A stretch of DNA of 64,000 bases from CAVQWH01 sp963718685 (GCA_963718685.1 OY970356.1:248001-312000); one strand, 5' to 3'; shown: positions 1 to 8,013, counted from the first letter of the stretch. Translations and numbers: made by a program. The notes: generated from the letters alone by a model not told the origin.

Positions 1-1
1 A

Positions 2-2125
2 ATATTTTGGGTAAAATCTGCAGACACCGGCTTTCAAAACGACTACTCAATTCCTCACACTTCAGCCCAAACCGCTCAGGATGTCTTAAACAAAGACTTC
101 CCGCAAATTGCTGGCGAAAGTGCCACGGTTGTTTTCCAGTCTAAAAAGGGAAGTATCGCCGAACCTGCCAAACAGCAATACGTTGCTAGCGTATTAAAAG
201 GTGTCTCAAAACTTAGCGGTGTAGAAACCGTAACTAATCCATACCAGCTTGTGAATAGCCAGCCGGTAAATATTTCTAAAGATGGCACCACTGCCTTTTC
301 TAATATCTACTACAACAAAAACTTTACAGTCACCACCCAGACCACGGATGATTTAACTAATAAAGTTAACAGCTATAGTTCTATGGGAGAGAAAGTTGGC
401 GCTAGTGCCGTACCTGGCGGCAATACATATTTTGCTACGGCCAATTCCACGACTGACGACAAATTATCAGAAGTTCTTGGCATTTCTGCAGCAATAATAA
501 TCTTAATGATTGCTTTTGGCTCAGTCGTAGCCATGGGCTTGCCGCTGATTTCAGCGTTGTTTGGCCTAGGAATTGGCGTATCAATAATCTACATTTTATC
601 GAGCTTTTTGAAAGTTTCCTCAGTTGGTCCTACGGTTGCAACCATGATAGGTCTTGGTGTCGGTATAGACTATGCGCTTTTTATAGTTAACCGTTTTCGG
701 GAAAACAAGCATAATGGCCTGGATAAAATTGAAGCCATTGGCCGGGCTATCGGCACTGCCGGCCAGGCGGTCATAGTTGCCGGTATAACTGTCATCATCG
801 CGCTTCTAGGCCTGTTTTTGATAGACATTCCAATCATCAGCTCTATTGCCTATGCTGCTGCTGTTACTGTCGGTACGGCGATTGTAGTTGCCAATACACT
901 TTTGCCAGCTCTTCTAAGTTTGCTGGGCGACAAGATTGAAAAGCTCAACATACATCACCTTTTTGGCAAGACAGGCTTTAACCACACCAGCGCAAGAAAA
1001 TGGGGAATAACCGTTACCAAGCATCCTTACAGAACTGGCTTTATAGCTTTAATCATTTATGCGATTCTTATCATTCCAGTGTTCAGCATCCAGCTTGGCC
1101 CACCGGGAGAAGATACAATTCCTTCAGACAACACTCAGCGAATTGCTTATAATATTATCTCCAAGAAATTTGGAGTAGGCTATAACGGTCCGATTTTGCT
1201 GGTTGAACAAATTCCTGCCGGAAAATCCCAGCAGCAGGTAAAATCTGACTTAACCAATATAACCAAAAAGCTTCAAACGATTTCAGGTGTTGAAGCGGTA
1301 ACTTATCCTAACTTTAATACCGATCACAATGTAGCCGTTCAAGCTGTTATTTCTAAAAACTCTTACTACAGCCAGCAAACGGAAAACCTGGTAAATACTC
1401 TGGAAGACAACGCCTTGCCGCAAGCTCAGGCAAAGACAGGCATCAAAATACATAACGGCGGCTTCACAGCCACCTTCGTTGATATGGCAGACAAGATTGT
1501 CAACAAGATGCCGATCTTTATGGGCGCTGTTATAGCGGCAGCTTTCGTGCTCTTGATAATCGTTTTCCGCTCTATTTACGTTCCGTTCATCGCGGCTTTG
1601 ATGATAGGTTTCACGGCGCTGGCATCATTTGGTGTCATGGTAGCAGTTTTCCAATGGGGCTGGGCAGGGAGCTTAATCGGGCTTGAAACAACCGGCCCGC
1701 TGGTCTCATATGTACCTATAATGATATTCGCTATATTGTTTGGGCTAACTATGGACTATGAAATTTTTCTTGTTTCAAGAATGCGTGAAACTTATTCAGA
1801 AACCGGTAAAAACACCCAAGCTGTTGTAGCAGGGCTAACCAAATCTTCACGAATTATAATTGTTGCCGCGCTGATTATGTTCTGTGTGTTTAGCTCATTC
1901 AACACTCAGTTTAGCGCGGTGGTAAAGATGTTTGGCACCGGTCTGGCTGCTGCCATTGCTATAGATGTTTTCTTGGCGCGCATGATTTTGATTCCTGCTT
2001 TGATGACAATAGGTAAAAACGCTACTTGGTGGTTCCCAAGCTGGCTTTCATGGATTCCAAACCTTCACTTTGAAGATAGCTCGGTCTTGGGCAAACCTAA
2101 AAAGTCTAGCAAGAAAACACAGTAG
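2..2125 (+). CDS. MMPL/RND-family transporter, 5' end cut by window edge
   Basis: The frame is open from base 2, so the N-terminus lies outside the window; the GTG at 251 is internal. The roughly 707 visible residues hold two transmembrane bundles separated by a large soluble domain, the MMPL/RND layout. Both Asp-Tyr pairs typical of the MmpL proton relay are present (GIDYALF at about nt 665 and TMDYEIF at about nt 1751), each followed by an R-x-R/E segment at the membrane edge. Members export lipids or small molecules using the proton gradient; the substrate cannot be told. The C-terminus ends in a short Lys/Ser-rich cytoplasmic tail. The family call is firm, the substrate unknown. Confidence 0.9.
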   Translation: MFWVKSADTGFQNDYSIPHTSAQTAQDVLNKDFPQIAGESATVVFQSKKGSIAEPAKQQYVASVLKGVSKLSGVETVTNPYQLVNSQPVNISKDGTTAFSNIYYNKNFTVTTQTTDDLTNKVNSYSSMGEKVGASAVPGGNTYFATANSTTDDKLSEVLGISAAIIILMIAFGSVVAMGLPLISALFGLGIGVSIIYILSSFLKVSSVGPTVATMIGLGVGIDYALFIVNRFRENKHNGLDKIEAIGRAIGTAGQAVIVAGITVIIALLGLFLIDIPIISSIAYAAAVTVGTAIVVANTLLPALLSLLGDKIEKLNIHHLFGKTGFNHTSARKWGITVTKHPYRTGFIALIIYAILIIPVFSIQLGPPGEDTIPSDNTQRIAYNIISKKFGVGYNGPILLVEQIPAGKSQQQVKSDLTNITKKLQTISGVEAVTYPNFNTDHNVAVQAVISKNSYYSQQTENLVNTLEDNALPQAQAKTGIKIHNGGFTATFVDMADKIVNKMPIFMGAVIAAAFVLLIIVFRSIYVPFIAALMIGFTALASFGVMVAVFQWGWAGSLIGLETTGPLVSYVPIMIFAILFGLTMDYEIFLVSRMRETYSETGKNTQAVVAGLTKSSRIIIVAALIMFCVFSSFNTQFSAVVKMFGTGLAAAIAIDVFLARMILIPALMTIGKNATWWFPSWLSWIPNLHFEDSSVLGKPKKSSKKTQ

Positions 2126-2146
2126 ATAAGATTTATAAGTCTCTAG

Positions 2147-2347
2147 CTATATATGTAGCAGCTGCAATACAGCGTGAATCACAAAAGCTGGCCAGACGAA
2201 AGATTTTAGAACAGCTAATATAAAGCCCCAAAATCCTATGGAATGTTGCACGAAATAAACCAGTGCACCAACCCAAGCCGTAAAGGCTACAAAGCCCATT
2301 GGTCCGCCACCACTTTTGATAGCTTTGGTAGTTTGCTTCTTAACCAT
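2147..2347 (-). CDS. Small membrane protein, 66 aa
   Basis: Not recognised as a named family. A basic Lys/Thr-rich N-terminus is followed by two hydrophobic segments (about residues 18-34 and 38-60) rich in Trp and Phe. A strong Shine-Dalgarno (AAAGGAGGG) lies just upstream of the ATG at 2347, which makes this a real gene rather than a chance ORF. It is convergent with the MMPL gene, leaving only 21 nt between the stops, and divergent from the small membrane genes starting at 2499. Confidence 0.7.
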   Translation of the reverse strand: MVKKQTTKAIKSGGGPMGFVAFTAWVGALVYFVQHSIGFWGFILAVLKSFVWPAFVIHAVLQLLHI

Positions 2348-2498
2348 AACACCCTCCTTTCAATTTAATTATAGTCCCTAAGCTTAGTTATATAAATAAC
2401 TTGATAATTTCAATATTTCATGTTAATATATTATTCAGAATTTCGGCTTATAGTTATAAACTTCAGGCGGGATTTGTTCTTCTAAAGGAGGCGAAAAG

Positions 2499-2756
2499 AT
2501 GTCGCATCTTAAGCTTTGGCATTTGCTGCTAATTGCAGTTCTTGCTTTGGCGTTGGGCTCAGTATTGTTCAGCGCATGGGGATTTCTGGCTGTATGGCTG
2601 CTGCTCGGTGTTGCTGCTTTCGTGGCTTTCATGCTCATGGGCGGCGAACCAAAAAATCACGCACCAATAGCCAGCTGCGTGGGCTTGATTTTGTCAGGCC
2701 CCTACGGTTTCTGGATAATCTTCCACGAGGTGCTGGGCTTGCGTAGCACAGTCTAG
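2499..2756 (+). CDS. Small membrane protein, 85 aa
   Basis: Family not recognised. Three hydrophobic stretches (about residues 8-24, 26-46 and 58-78) predict a small integral membrane protein. A textbook ribosome-binding site (AAAGGAGG) lies 7 nt before the ATG. An overlapping ORF in another frame (2516-2746) lacks such a site and is rejected. The next gene follows after 14 nt with its own AGGAAGG site, so the two form an operon ended by the branched hairpin at 3098-3152. Confidence 0.75.
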   Translation: MSHLKLWHLLLIAVLALALGSVLFSAWGFLAVWLLLGVAAFVAFMLMGGEPKNHAPIASCVGLILSGPYGFWIIFHEVLGLRSTV

Positions 2757-2770
2757 CAGGAAGGAATTGC

Positions 2771-3064
2771 ATGACATGGTTCTTTGTAGTTCTAGGGAAT
2801 GTCCTATTCGGGATTGGTGTAGCGGCGCTCATTACTATTATGGGCATGCGACGGGCTCATGCAGGACGTAACTCTTCTACGAGAGAGCTCAAAGAAAAGT
2901 CTGACTCCTATGTGTGGGTCATGTTAGTAGGTATTGCAGGCTGGATAGTTATAACTCCGGAAACTCACGTTAAGGGAGAGTTTTGGCTCGTCGTCCTGGG
3001 TACTTTCATTGGCTTTCTGGCATTTAGCGTCCTAAATAAGAAAATGATTGGACGTGGAGGATGA
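2771..3064 (+). CDS. Small membrane protein, 97 aa
   Basis: Family not recognised. The N-terminal hydrophobic segment (about 3-27) is followed by a basic, polar loop (GMRRAHAGRNSS and onward) and two further hydrophobic segments (about 49-62 and 70-88), ending in a basic tail. An AGGAAGG site precedes the ATG. It lies directly downstream of the 85-aa membrane gene and is probably co-transcribed and co-regulated with it. Confidence 0.7.
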   Translation: MTWFFVVLGNVLFGIGVAALITIMGMRRAHAGRNSSTRELKEKSDSYVWVMLVGIAGWIVITPETHVKGEFWLVVLGTFIGFLAFSVLNKKMIGRGG

Positions 3065-3097
3065 TTCAGCCAAGCCACAAGCCTCCTTAATAACGGG

Positions 3098-3152
3098 TTG
3101 CCTACACGCTCTAGCGTGTTCCGTCGGTCATCGCGACCGCTTAGGCAGTTTT
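3098..3152 (+). terminator. Three-way-junction hairpin, probable terminator
   Basis: An outer stem TTGCCTA/TAGGCAG (3098-3104 with 3142-3148) encloses two perfect hairpins: CACGC-TCTA-GCGTG (3105-3118) and CGGTC-ATCGC-GACCG (3125-3139). A run of four T follows directly. Its position 34 nt after the 97-aa gene fits a terminator for the plus-strand operon. The branched shape is unusual for a simple intrinsic terminator, so another RNA role is possible. Confidence 0.5.
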
Positions 3153-3187
3153 CCAAGCTTCATTAAAGTTTAGTGAGTCTTGGCAAG

Positions 3188-3922
3188 CTAAAAGAATAAT
3201 ATTTTTATTACAGAAGCTATGATGACTAGGGTAAATAGGGTCTTAACCCAACGGTTGCCCTTTTTGATTGCGGTATGGGCTCCTATATAGCCACCTATAA
3301 GCATCCCAGCAAATATTACTAACGCAGGCAACGGATCAACAAATCCATAAAAAGAGTATATGACTGCGGGAATAAGAGCAGAGAATAGCTCGGCAGGAGT
3401 GTTGGTTGCGTAGCCTCGAATTATTTCATATCCGAAAAAGTACATCATGATAAGTAAATATACAGTCGCTCCTCCGGCTCCCACTATTGCACCCTCTATA
3501 GTCAGTAGGGCATAAATGGCCAGACCGATAGCTTTTTTAGTTTTTGAAGTATGGGCTTGCTTAAGCCCAATGTCCTTCCCAAAAAAGAAAAAAGGCAGAA
3601 AGATTAAGATCATAATACCTATAAGCGACTGTAAAAAGTCTGCTTGAATCCTAACCATTATTTGCGCCCCTATGATGCTGCTAATAGTTGCAACGATTGC
3701 CAGGGGAATGGCCATTTTCCAGTCAATCTTTTTTGACTTCCAATATTTACCGGTGGCAGATATAAACGCGCCAATGTCGCCAACTTTATTGATAGCTACG
3801 GCAGACTGCGGCGATAATCCTAAGAGCAAAAGTGCAGGAACAGCAACCATGCCTCCGCCCCCGACAGTTGCGCCCAAAAAGCCAGCCACCAGACCAACTA
3901 CGAATATTACTATTTCTTGCAT
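3188..3922 (-). CDS. TauE/SafE-type sulfite/anion exporter family permease
   Basis: A 244-aa polytopic membrane protein with the two-repeat layout of TauE/SafE (DUF81) permeases. The N-terminal repeat carries GATVGGGGMVAVPALLLLG and the C-terminal repeat GAIVGAGGATVYLLIMMYFFG, both Gly-rich first helices. About seven to eight hydrophobic segments cover the whole length. The family moves sulfite, sulfonates or other organic anions; nothing nearby indicates the substrate. It is a single gene transcribed towards the small-gene operon, with 13 nt to the 138-aa gene upstream. Confidence 0.85.
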   Translation of the reverse strand: MQEIVIFVVGLVAGFLGATVGGGGMVAVPALLLLGLSPQSAVAINKVGDIGAFISATGKYWKSKKIDWKMAIPLAIVATISSIIGAQIMVRIQADFLQSLIGIMILIFLPFFFFGKDIGLKQAHTSKTKKAIGLAIYALLTIEGAIVGAGGATVYLLIMMYFFGYEIIRGYATNTPAELFSALIPAVIYSFYGFVDPLPALVIFAGMLIGGYIGAHTAIKKGNRWVKTLFTLVIIASVIKILFF

Positions 3923-3935
3923 TTAATCAATTCTA

Positions 3936-4352
3936 TCAAAGCTCAGGGCTAACGGCTTCTTCCAACACGGACACGATATCCGCAAGACCCATATTTTTGG
4001 CGTAAGTTAAAGCATCGTGCAGGTCTTCAGCAAAGTCATCGCTCCGGCCGCCATCGCGGCGCATTAGCCCCATTTGAATGATGAGCCCGATTTGAGCCTT
4101 GGCAAAGTCCTCGCCCTCGCGTTGGTTAACAAGCTCTTCGGCTAGCAGGTGGTAGCGAGCAGCCAGCTCTTTGACATCTGCACCAGCCAGCATGGCTTTA
4201 ATCAATTGCTCGCGGAGTCGGCCAAGCTCTTCGGTTTCAGCAAAACCTAGCGCTTCAGGCAGCGCATCAATAGCCGGTTTTGGCGTTTCTGCGCTCTCTT
4301 CCAGCTCGGTGGGCTGGGTAGGTGTTGAATCAGACGGCGGTTCTTGCTCCAT
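3936..4352 (-). CDS. Hypothetical acidic helical protein, 138 aa
   Basis: Not recognised. Residues 1-35 are Pro/Thr/Glu-rich and probably disordered. The rest is predicted helical, with an acidic heptad-like stretch (EELGRLREQLIKAMLAGAD) and a C-terminal amphipathic helix. No signal peptide or membrane segment is seen. A -10-like TAGAAT lies 6 nt upstream of the ATG, suggesting a leaderless mRNA. A 15-codon ORF with its own ribosome-binding site ends 4 nt upstream. Confidence 0.65.
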   Translation of the reverse strand: MEQEPPSDSTPTQPTELEESAETPKPAIDALPEALGFAETEELGRLREQLIKAMLAGADVKELAARYHLLAEELVNQREGEDFAKAQIGLIIQMGLMRRDGGRSDDFAEDLHDALTYAKNMGLADIVSVLEEAVSPEL

Positions 4353-4356
4353 AGAA

Positions 4357-4404
4357 CTATTCTAACTCATCGATTAATTTTGAAATTGCTTTTTTGCTTG
4401 TCAT
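4357..4404 (-). CDS. Possible 15-aa leader peptide upstream of the 138-aa gene
   Basis: An ATG preceded by AAGGA opens a 15-codon frame (MTSKKAISKLIDELE) that stops 4 nt before the ATG of the 138-aa gene. A TATAAT (complement 4445-4450) lies upstream. It could be a leader peptide that couples translation to the downstream gene, or chance. The peptide is charged and has no codon run typical of attenuators. Confidence 0.25.
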   Translation of the reverse strand: MTSKKAISKLIDELE

Positions 4405-4459
4405 AAAATCCTTACTAATTGGCCATTACGGTCAAGGAAATCGCATTATATCGCGCAGG

Positions 4460-4609
4460 CTATGACTCATCTTTGTCTTCGAATACGACGTAGCTTTCGG
4501 TCGCGGTAAAGACAACTGTTTTTATGCCCAACTCAGGACGCGGATTTCTGATGAATTTCTGTACTATTTCTTGCTCTAATTTACTAAGCTCATCAAGTTT
4601 TTTCTTCAT
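4460..4609 (-). CDS. Small soluble protein, 49 aa
   Basis: ATG at 4609 is preceded by a strong GGAGG site 6 nt upstream, and the frame runs 49 codons to a TAG. The product starts MKKKLDELSKLEQEI and ends with the acidic tail FEDKDES: an amphipathic basic helix, then a segment with beta-like alternation (KTVVFTATESYVVFE). No family is recognised. The ribosome-binding site and balanced amino-acid content support a genuine small gene, although its length is below common ORF cut-offs. Confidence 0.6.
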   Translation of the reverse strand: MKKKLDELSKLEQEIVQKFIRNPRPELGIKTVVFTATESYVVFEDKDES

Positions 4610-4647
4610 TATAAACCTCCTTGCTTTAATTATACATTAGCACTCAT

Positions 4648-4803
4648 TTAGCGGGGTGATGCGATATCTGGTATCCCTATTCTTTCAAGCATGCTCGCAA
4701 CGTCTCGGAGGCGCTCAAGGTAGTGGCCTTGATTGTGGAAAATAGATTTTGGCCAAGGTTTTGTTTTAAGGGACTCAATAATAAATTTTGAAATTTCTTC
4801 TCC
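4648..4803 (-). pseudogene. Stop-free protein-like fragment without a start codon
   Basis: Minus-strand frame from 4803 to a TAA at 4648-4650, with no ATG, GTG or TTG at its start and a stop immediately upstream. The roughly 50-residue translation looks protein-like (SKFIIESLKTKPWPKSIFHN, then a Leu/Arg-rich helix ending PDIASPR). It lies just downstream of the HEPN-like operon and may be the tail of a decayed third gene of that island. Chance cannot be excluded. Confidence 0.3.
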
Positions 4804-4856
4804 TTACCCACTATAGCTCTAATATGTTTAAGGACTCCTCGACGTTCGGATACACT

Positions 4857-5702
4857 TCAGTTATCCTTCTTTGCTAGCTCGTAAATATTTGCCCTTGGTC
4901 TTAAGTAATAACCCTTTAGGCCAATCTCCCATATTATAAAAAGCTTTGTTATGTCTGCGATGAAAATATTATGCATCTCTGCCTCAAGGTGTGTTTCTTC
5001 TTCCATATAGTAGTCGGTCCTATCGCTTGCTTGGTGCGCATGTGGATGTCTCAAACTGTCTAAAAGTGCTAGTGATTCTATGTTGCTCGAGGAATCTTTT
5101 AGCATATTCATTTTATGTAGAACTTTTAGTGCAAATACATTGGATTCAGTAGGCCGCATAGAGTACTTATTAAGCAGTTTGGCAACTTGCACTTTATTAA
5201 GTTGCGATTTTTTGTAAACAAGATCAAGCAGCCTCCAGTACTGCGTATATGCCTCTGTTAACAACTTGAGCTCTTGCAGCTCGTTAGCTCGAGCCCATAT
5301 AAATGCTGAGTTAAAGAAGCTCCTACGCTTTGACTGTACTAATTTGGTATTTGCGGCATCTTCAAACAACTCTCTGCTCACATTGCCAAATTTCTCAGAC
5401 ACAGAACCTGTTTCATCCAGTAAATGCTGTTTCCTTTCGTCATGACCGCCATGGGCAATGCCAGTGCCAGGTATGGATATATCGTAGTCTTCTGAATATA
5501 CATGCTCAAAACAAAATGAAAAAGTAATTCTAATTTCTTTAGACACTCTTTCATAAGCCTCTTCGGATAAACCGTCTGCAGCTTTAGCCATAAGTTGCGG
5601 GCCAGATAACTGTATGCTAGTGACAGATGGGAAAAGAGCAGGATTATTTACGCTAGCAGAAACACCTATATCTGATACGGCCGTCTTAATCAGACCCATC
5701 AT
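4857..5702 (-). CDS. HEPN-like protein, probable RNase-type partner of the upstream gene
   Basis: A 281-aa protein with no recognised full-length family. The C-terminal third (about residues 125-265) is all-helical and carries R218-H-P-H-A-H223, which fits the R-x4-H motif with a polar second residue used by HEPN ribonuclease domains. A helix rich in aromatic residues follows (NIFIADITKLFIIWEIG), as in Apea-type HEPN domains. The N-terminal half has no clear motif. Its ATG-ATG start overlaps the end of the upstream gene by 17 nt and has a GAGAGGA site inside that gene, so the two are translationally coupled. HEPN pairs are common in toxin-antitoxin, abortive-infection and other defence systems; that role here is inferred. 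Confidence 0.6.
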   Translation of the reverse strand: MMGLIKTAVSDIGVSASVNNPALFPSVTSIQLSGPQLMAKAADGLSEEAYERVSKEIRITFSFCFEHVYSEDYDISIPGTGIAHGGHDERKQHLLDETGSVSEKFGNVSRELFEDAANTKLVQSKRRSFFNSAFIWARANELQELKLLTEAYTQYWRLLDLVYKKSQLNKVQVAKLLNKYSMRPTESNVFALKVLHKMNMLKDSSSNIESLALLDSLRHPHAHQASDRTDYYMEEETHLEAEMHNIFIADITKLFIIWEIGLKGYYLRPRANIYELAKKDN

Positions 5703-7188
5703 CGGTTCCTCTCATTTCGACTGGTCTCTTGCGTAAACGATATTTGAAATCTGGATATGCGCTGTCCACGAGTCTGAGTAGTTTGTTAAGTACAAGTCGG
5801 CAATCTTCATTAACGCTTGGTAGTATTGGTAGGCCGAAACTTGGTATGCGGTGAAGCCTATGGAGCGGATTAAAACATGTTTGCATCGATGCTTCACGAA
5901 CTGCACCCCAGTTGGCATGAATGTAACCCGATGTGTAAATGTAGTATTTATCGTATAGAGCCTTCTCACGTATTTTTATGCTGATTTTGCGAAGATCGGA
6001 GTTGTCCCAATTGCCAAGATTAATCGGTACGAATTCGGACCATTTATCTTCGTTAGCGATATTGTCCATGGTTTTAAGGTCTACCATTCCACTAACGTAT
6101 CCTTCATCCTCATATTTCCGTTCGATTAAACTAATTTGACCTGACCCGTAGTCTCTATAGCTATCCCAACCGGGCGAACCATTTCTTTCCAGGTGCAATA
6201 GATATTTTAGTGTTAAATATGATTCAAAAATAATACGTGCTGTTGCGCGACCGCTAACAGTACCAGCGGTTAGTAATATACTGTTTTCGATATAAGTATC
6301 AAGTGCATACAGAACAATTCCAAATACGGTTTCATGTCTCGAGTCAACTTTAGTGGTAGTTGATGTATTAAAGAAGTGATTGATAAGTTGCTGTCTTATT
6401 TCTTCTAGTCGTTTTCCGTAGAATTTCTTATCAGTAATTATACCTTTGTAACCTTGCGCTATCTTGTTGTCTTTGCTCTTACTTGGGTCTGGCAGGCATA
6501 AGGTCTTGCTTTGTGTGTAGCCCCAAAACTTCTCTGCCCAAACATAGCCATTATCTTGCAGGTTATCCATTATCTCCGAAGATCTAATTGATGGCCTTAC
6601 AGTTCGTTGATCGTATTTATTCGGATAATGATTAATGCCTTCAAACATCTCTTTTGGAATGTGCAACTTGCCCGATAGTAAGGTACCGACTAGTTTTACC
6701 CACCTTACGTCGGTTGCTTCTTGTGATTGATGCCATATTACTAATGACACCGCATCTGCGAGATGACTCCAGTCTTCTTCTGGCTTTGGCGTAATGTTTC
6801 CTAACGCCTCTTTCCATGCTTTATACCCAGGCAATTCGGGTAGAAGTAGGAGTGGTCTTAATGCGTCAGTACCTGCTTGTTCAACAGTATGTTTTAGAAG
6901 TTTATTTCTGAACTGGGGATTAAGTTTGGCAATATTAGTGTGTGTAACACCAATCAATTTATACCTGCCCTTATTCTCTCCCAGCCACCCTAGGATGTCT
7001 CGAAAAATAGCGTACCCGATACTACCAGAGTGCCTTTCGCGGATTAGTTCAGCCCATATCATTTCCGGTAGTCGATCATTAATCCACGAGCTCATCATCA
7101 TGTTTGGCAAAGTTGCTAAAGGTGGCGTTAATACCTTCTTTGATCGCTTATAACCCGTTAATGGGGTTGAATTTATATCTTCGCTCAT
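5686..7188 (-). CDS. DUF5677-like large helical protein, first gene of HEPN-like operon
   Basis: 500 aa from the ATG at 7188. An upstream in-frame ATG at 7215 would add nine residues but has no ribosome-binding site and lies before the -10 box TATAAT (complement 7196-7201), so it is rejected. The N-terminal half is unrecognised. The C-terminal half resembles DUF5677 proteins: a helix with R-x-x-FES-Y (SGRATARIIFESYLTLKYLL) and, about 110 residues later, a Y-x-SGYIHANWG segment with the family's conserved His. No signal or membrane segment is seen. It forms an operon with the 281-aa HEPN-like gene. The family assignment is by eye and moderate. Confidence 0.55.
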   Translation of the reverse strand: MSEDINSTPLTGYKRSKKVLTPPLATLPNMMMSSWINDRLPEMIWAELIRERHSGSIGYAIFRDILGWLGENKGRYKLIGVTHTNIAKLNPQFRNKLLKHTVEQAGTDALRPLLLLPELPGYKAWKEALGNITPKPEEDWSHLADAVSLVIWHQSQEATDVRWVKLVGTLLSGKLHIPKEMFEGINHYPNKYDQRTVRPSIRSSEIMDNLQDNGYVWAEKFWGYTQSKTLCLPDPSKSKDNKIAQGYKGIITDKKFYGKRLEEIRQQLINHFFNTSTTTKVDSRHETVFGIVLYALDTYIENSILLTAGTVSGRATARIIFESYLTLKYLLHLERNGSPGWDSYRDYGSGQISLIERKYEDEGYVSGMVDLKTMDNIANEDKWSEFVPINLGNWDNSDLRKISIKIREKALYDKYYIYTSGYIHANWGAVREASMQTCFNPLHRLHRIPSFGLPILPSVNEDCRLVLNKLLRLVDSAYPDFKYRLRKRPVEMRGTDDGSD

Positions 7189-7195
7189 AAGTCTT

Positions 7196-7201
7196 ATTAT
7201 A
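7196..7201 (-). promoter_or_regulatory. -10 box of the HEPN-like operon
   Basis: TATAAT on the minus strand, followed by 7 nt and then the ATG at 7188. This spacing implies transcription starting at or next to the start codon. No convincing -35 box is seen. Confidence 0.5.
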
Positions 7202-7214
7202 ACCCTCGAGAGCA

Positions 7215-7346
7215 TTGAAGGTAGTGAGACAGTCTGAGAAACTTGGTAAAACAGGGTTGCGCGTACTTAGCGATGAGGAGCTGTTTGACATCCACAAAAA
7301 GATTCAGTCAGCCAAGAAATTAGGTAACAAAGACACGAACTTATAG
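7215..7346 (+). pseudogene. Short open frame, possible gene remnant
   Basis: A TTG-initiated frame of 43 codons ending in TAG; its C-terminal part reads DEELFDIHKKIQSAKKLGNK. The product is basic and helical. There is no ribosome-binding site and the frame extends upstream without a good start, so this may be the 3' relic of a gene replaced by the HEPN-like operon. From here to 7528 no other gene is visible. Confidence 0.2.
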
Positions 7347-7528
7347 GACTTATTGGGCAAAATTTCATCGCTAAAGTAGTTCGGGTTCTAGGATATTATT
7401 TCACCATAGTTACATCTGTTTTTCAGAAGGTGTCAAATGCAAGAAAAAGGCTTTTACGTCTAGAGCCTCCTGTCAGGGGTAGCTTTGCTTTATAAAAATA
7501 ATAACCGTGCTATAGTAGTTAAACTCTC

Positions 7529-7579
7529 CCGCTTTCGTCCTTTTGGACTCGTCAGAGTGAACACGCATTCACTGAGCGG
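7529..7579 (-). ncRNA. Type III hammerhead ribozyme
   Basis: Read on the minus strand, the sequence matches the hammerhead consensus at every core position. Stem III is CCGCU/AGCGG (5 bp). C17 follows U16.1, giving cleavage after CCGCUC. Stem I is AGUGAA-loop-UUCACU (6 bp, loop UGCGUG). Then come the core CUGACGA, stem II GUCC-AAAA-GGAC, and the core GAA with A15.1 opening the stem III 3' strand. Stem III is the open helix, hence type III. It lies about 95 nt downstream of the stop of the membrane-protein gene at 7674, after a hairpin and a T run, so it would cut in that transcript's 3' region. Self-cleavage is inferred from the complete core. Confidence 0.85.
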
Positions 7580-7598
7580 AAAAAGACAAGCAGACTAC

Positions 7599-7650
7599 CA
7601 GAGAAATAAAACAATGGAGAAGTAGCTTTAGGCTACCATTTGTTTCTCTG
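7599..7650 (-). terminator. Long imperfect hairpin downstream of small membrane genes
   Basis: CAGAGAAA (7599-7606) pairs with TTTCTCTG (7643-7650). Inside, AATG pairs with CATT and GTAGC with GCTAC. On the minus strand the hairpin is followed, about 14 nt later, by a run of five T that abuts the hammerhead ribozyme. A terminator or 3'-end stabiliser is likely; the distance to the T run is longer than usual. Confidence 0.4.
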
Positions 7651-7673
7651 ATCGCCCGCTTGCCAATTCCCGT

Positions 7674-7985
7674 TCATACTGCTTGCCGTCGTCTTCTGCT
7701 GGCTCTTCGTCTTCCGTAAATATATGCGAGAGCAAGAAGAATCAAGTTCACAGGCAACCAAAATATGGATACCGCAATAGCCAGCAAAAAGGCTCCCAGA
7801 TAGGCGAGGAACTTCAGAATGGCTTCGGTTGCGTACCCTCCCACAAAGAGGATATGTTTCTGAAAGTAGAAATCAAGTCCGGCGAAGTACTTCTCGCAGT
7901 AGCTGACCCAGTTGTAAATGGCACCAATGCCATAGAGAACACATGCGACGATGATTATGAACTGTGTACTGACTGAGATGTGCAT
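7674..7985 (-). CDS. Small membrane protein, 103 aa
   Basis: Not recognised. The start is the ATG at 7985, which has a strong GGAGG site about 10 nt upstream. The longer frame to 8177 is rejected because it passes through another small gene in a different frame and has no ribosome-binding site. Three hydrophobic segments (about residues 8-28, 46-76 and 78-92) precede a strongly basic tail (GRRRASRRRRQ), which suggests a cytoplasmic C-terminus. It is downstream of the 32-aa glycine-rich gene and upstream of the hammerhead ribozyme. Confidence 0.65.
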   Translation of the reverse strand: MHISVSTQFIIIVACVLYGIGAIYNWVSYCEKYFAGLDFYFQKHILFVGGYATEAILKFLAYLGAFLLAIAVSIFWLPVNLILLALAYIYGRRRASRRRRQAV

Positions 7986-8013
7986 TACCGTAAAACCTCC
8001 TTCTATAGAATTG

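Noticed and set aside
251..2125. GTG at 251 as the start of the MMPL gene
   Set aside because: The frame is open to the window edge with transporter-like sequence upstream, so the gene is truncated rather than starting here.
2516..2746. Overlapping 76-aa ORF in a second frame
   Set aside because: No ribosome-binding site, Cys/Arg-rich chance composition, and complete overlap with the better-supported 85-aa membrane gene.
3099..3147. Three-way junction considered as a second hammerhead
   Set aside because: Neither strand has CUGANGA and GAAA at the junction; the linkers are 6, 2 and 0 nt, which does not fit the hammerhead core.
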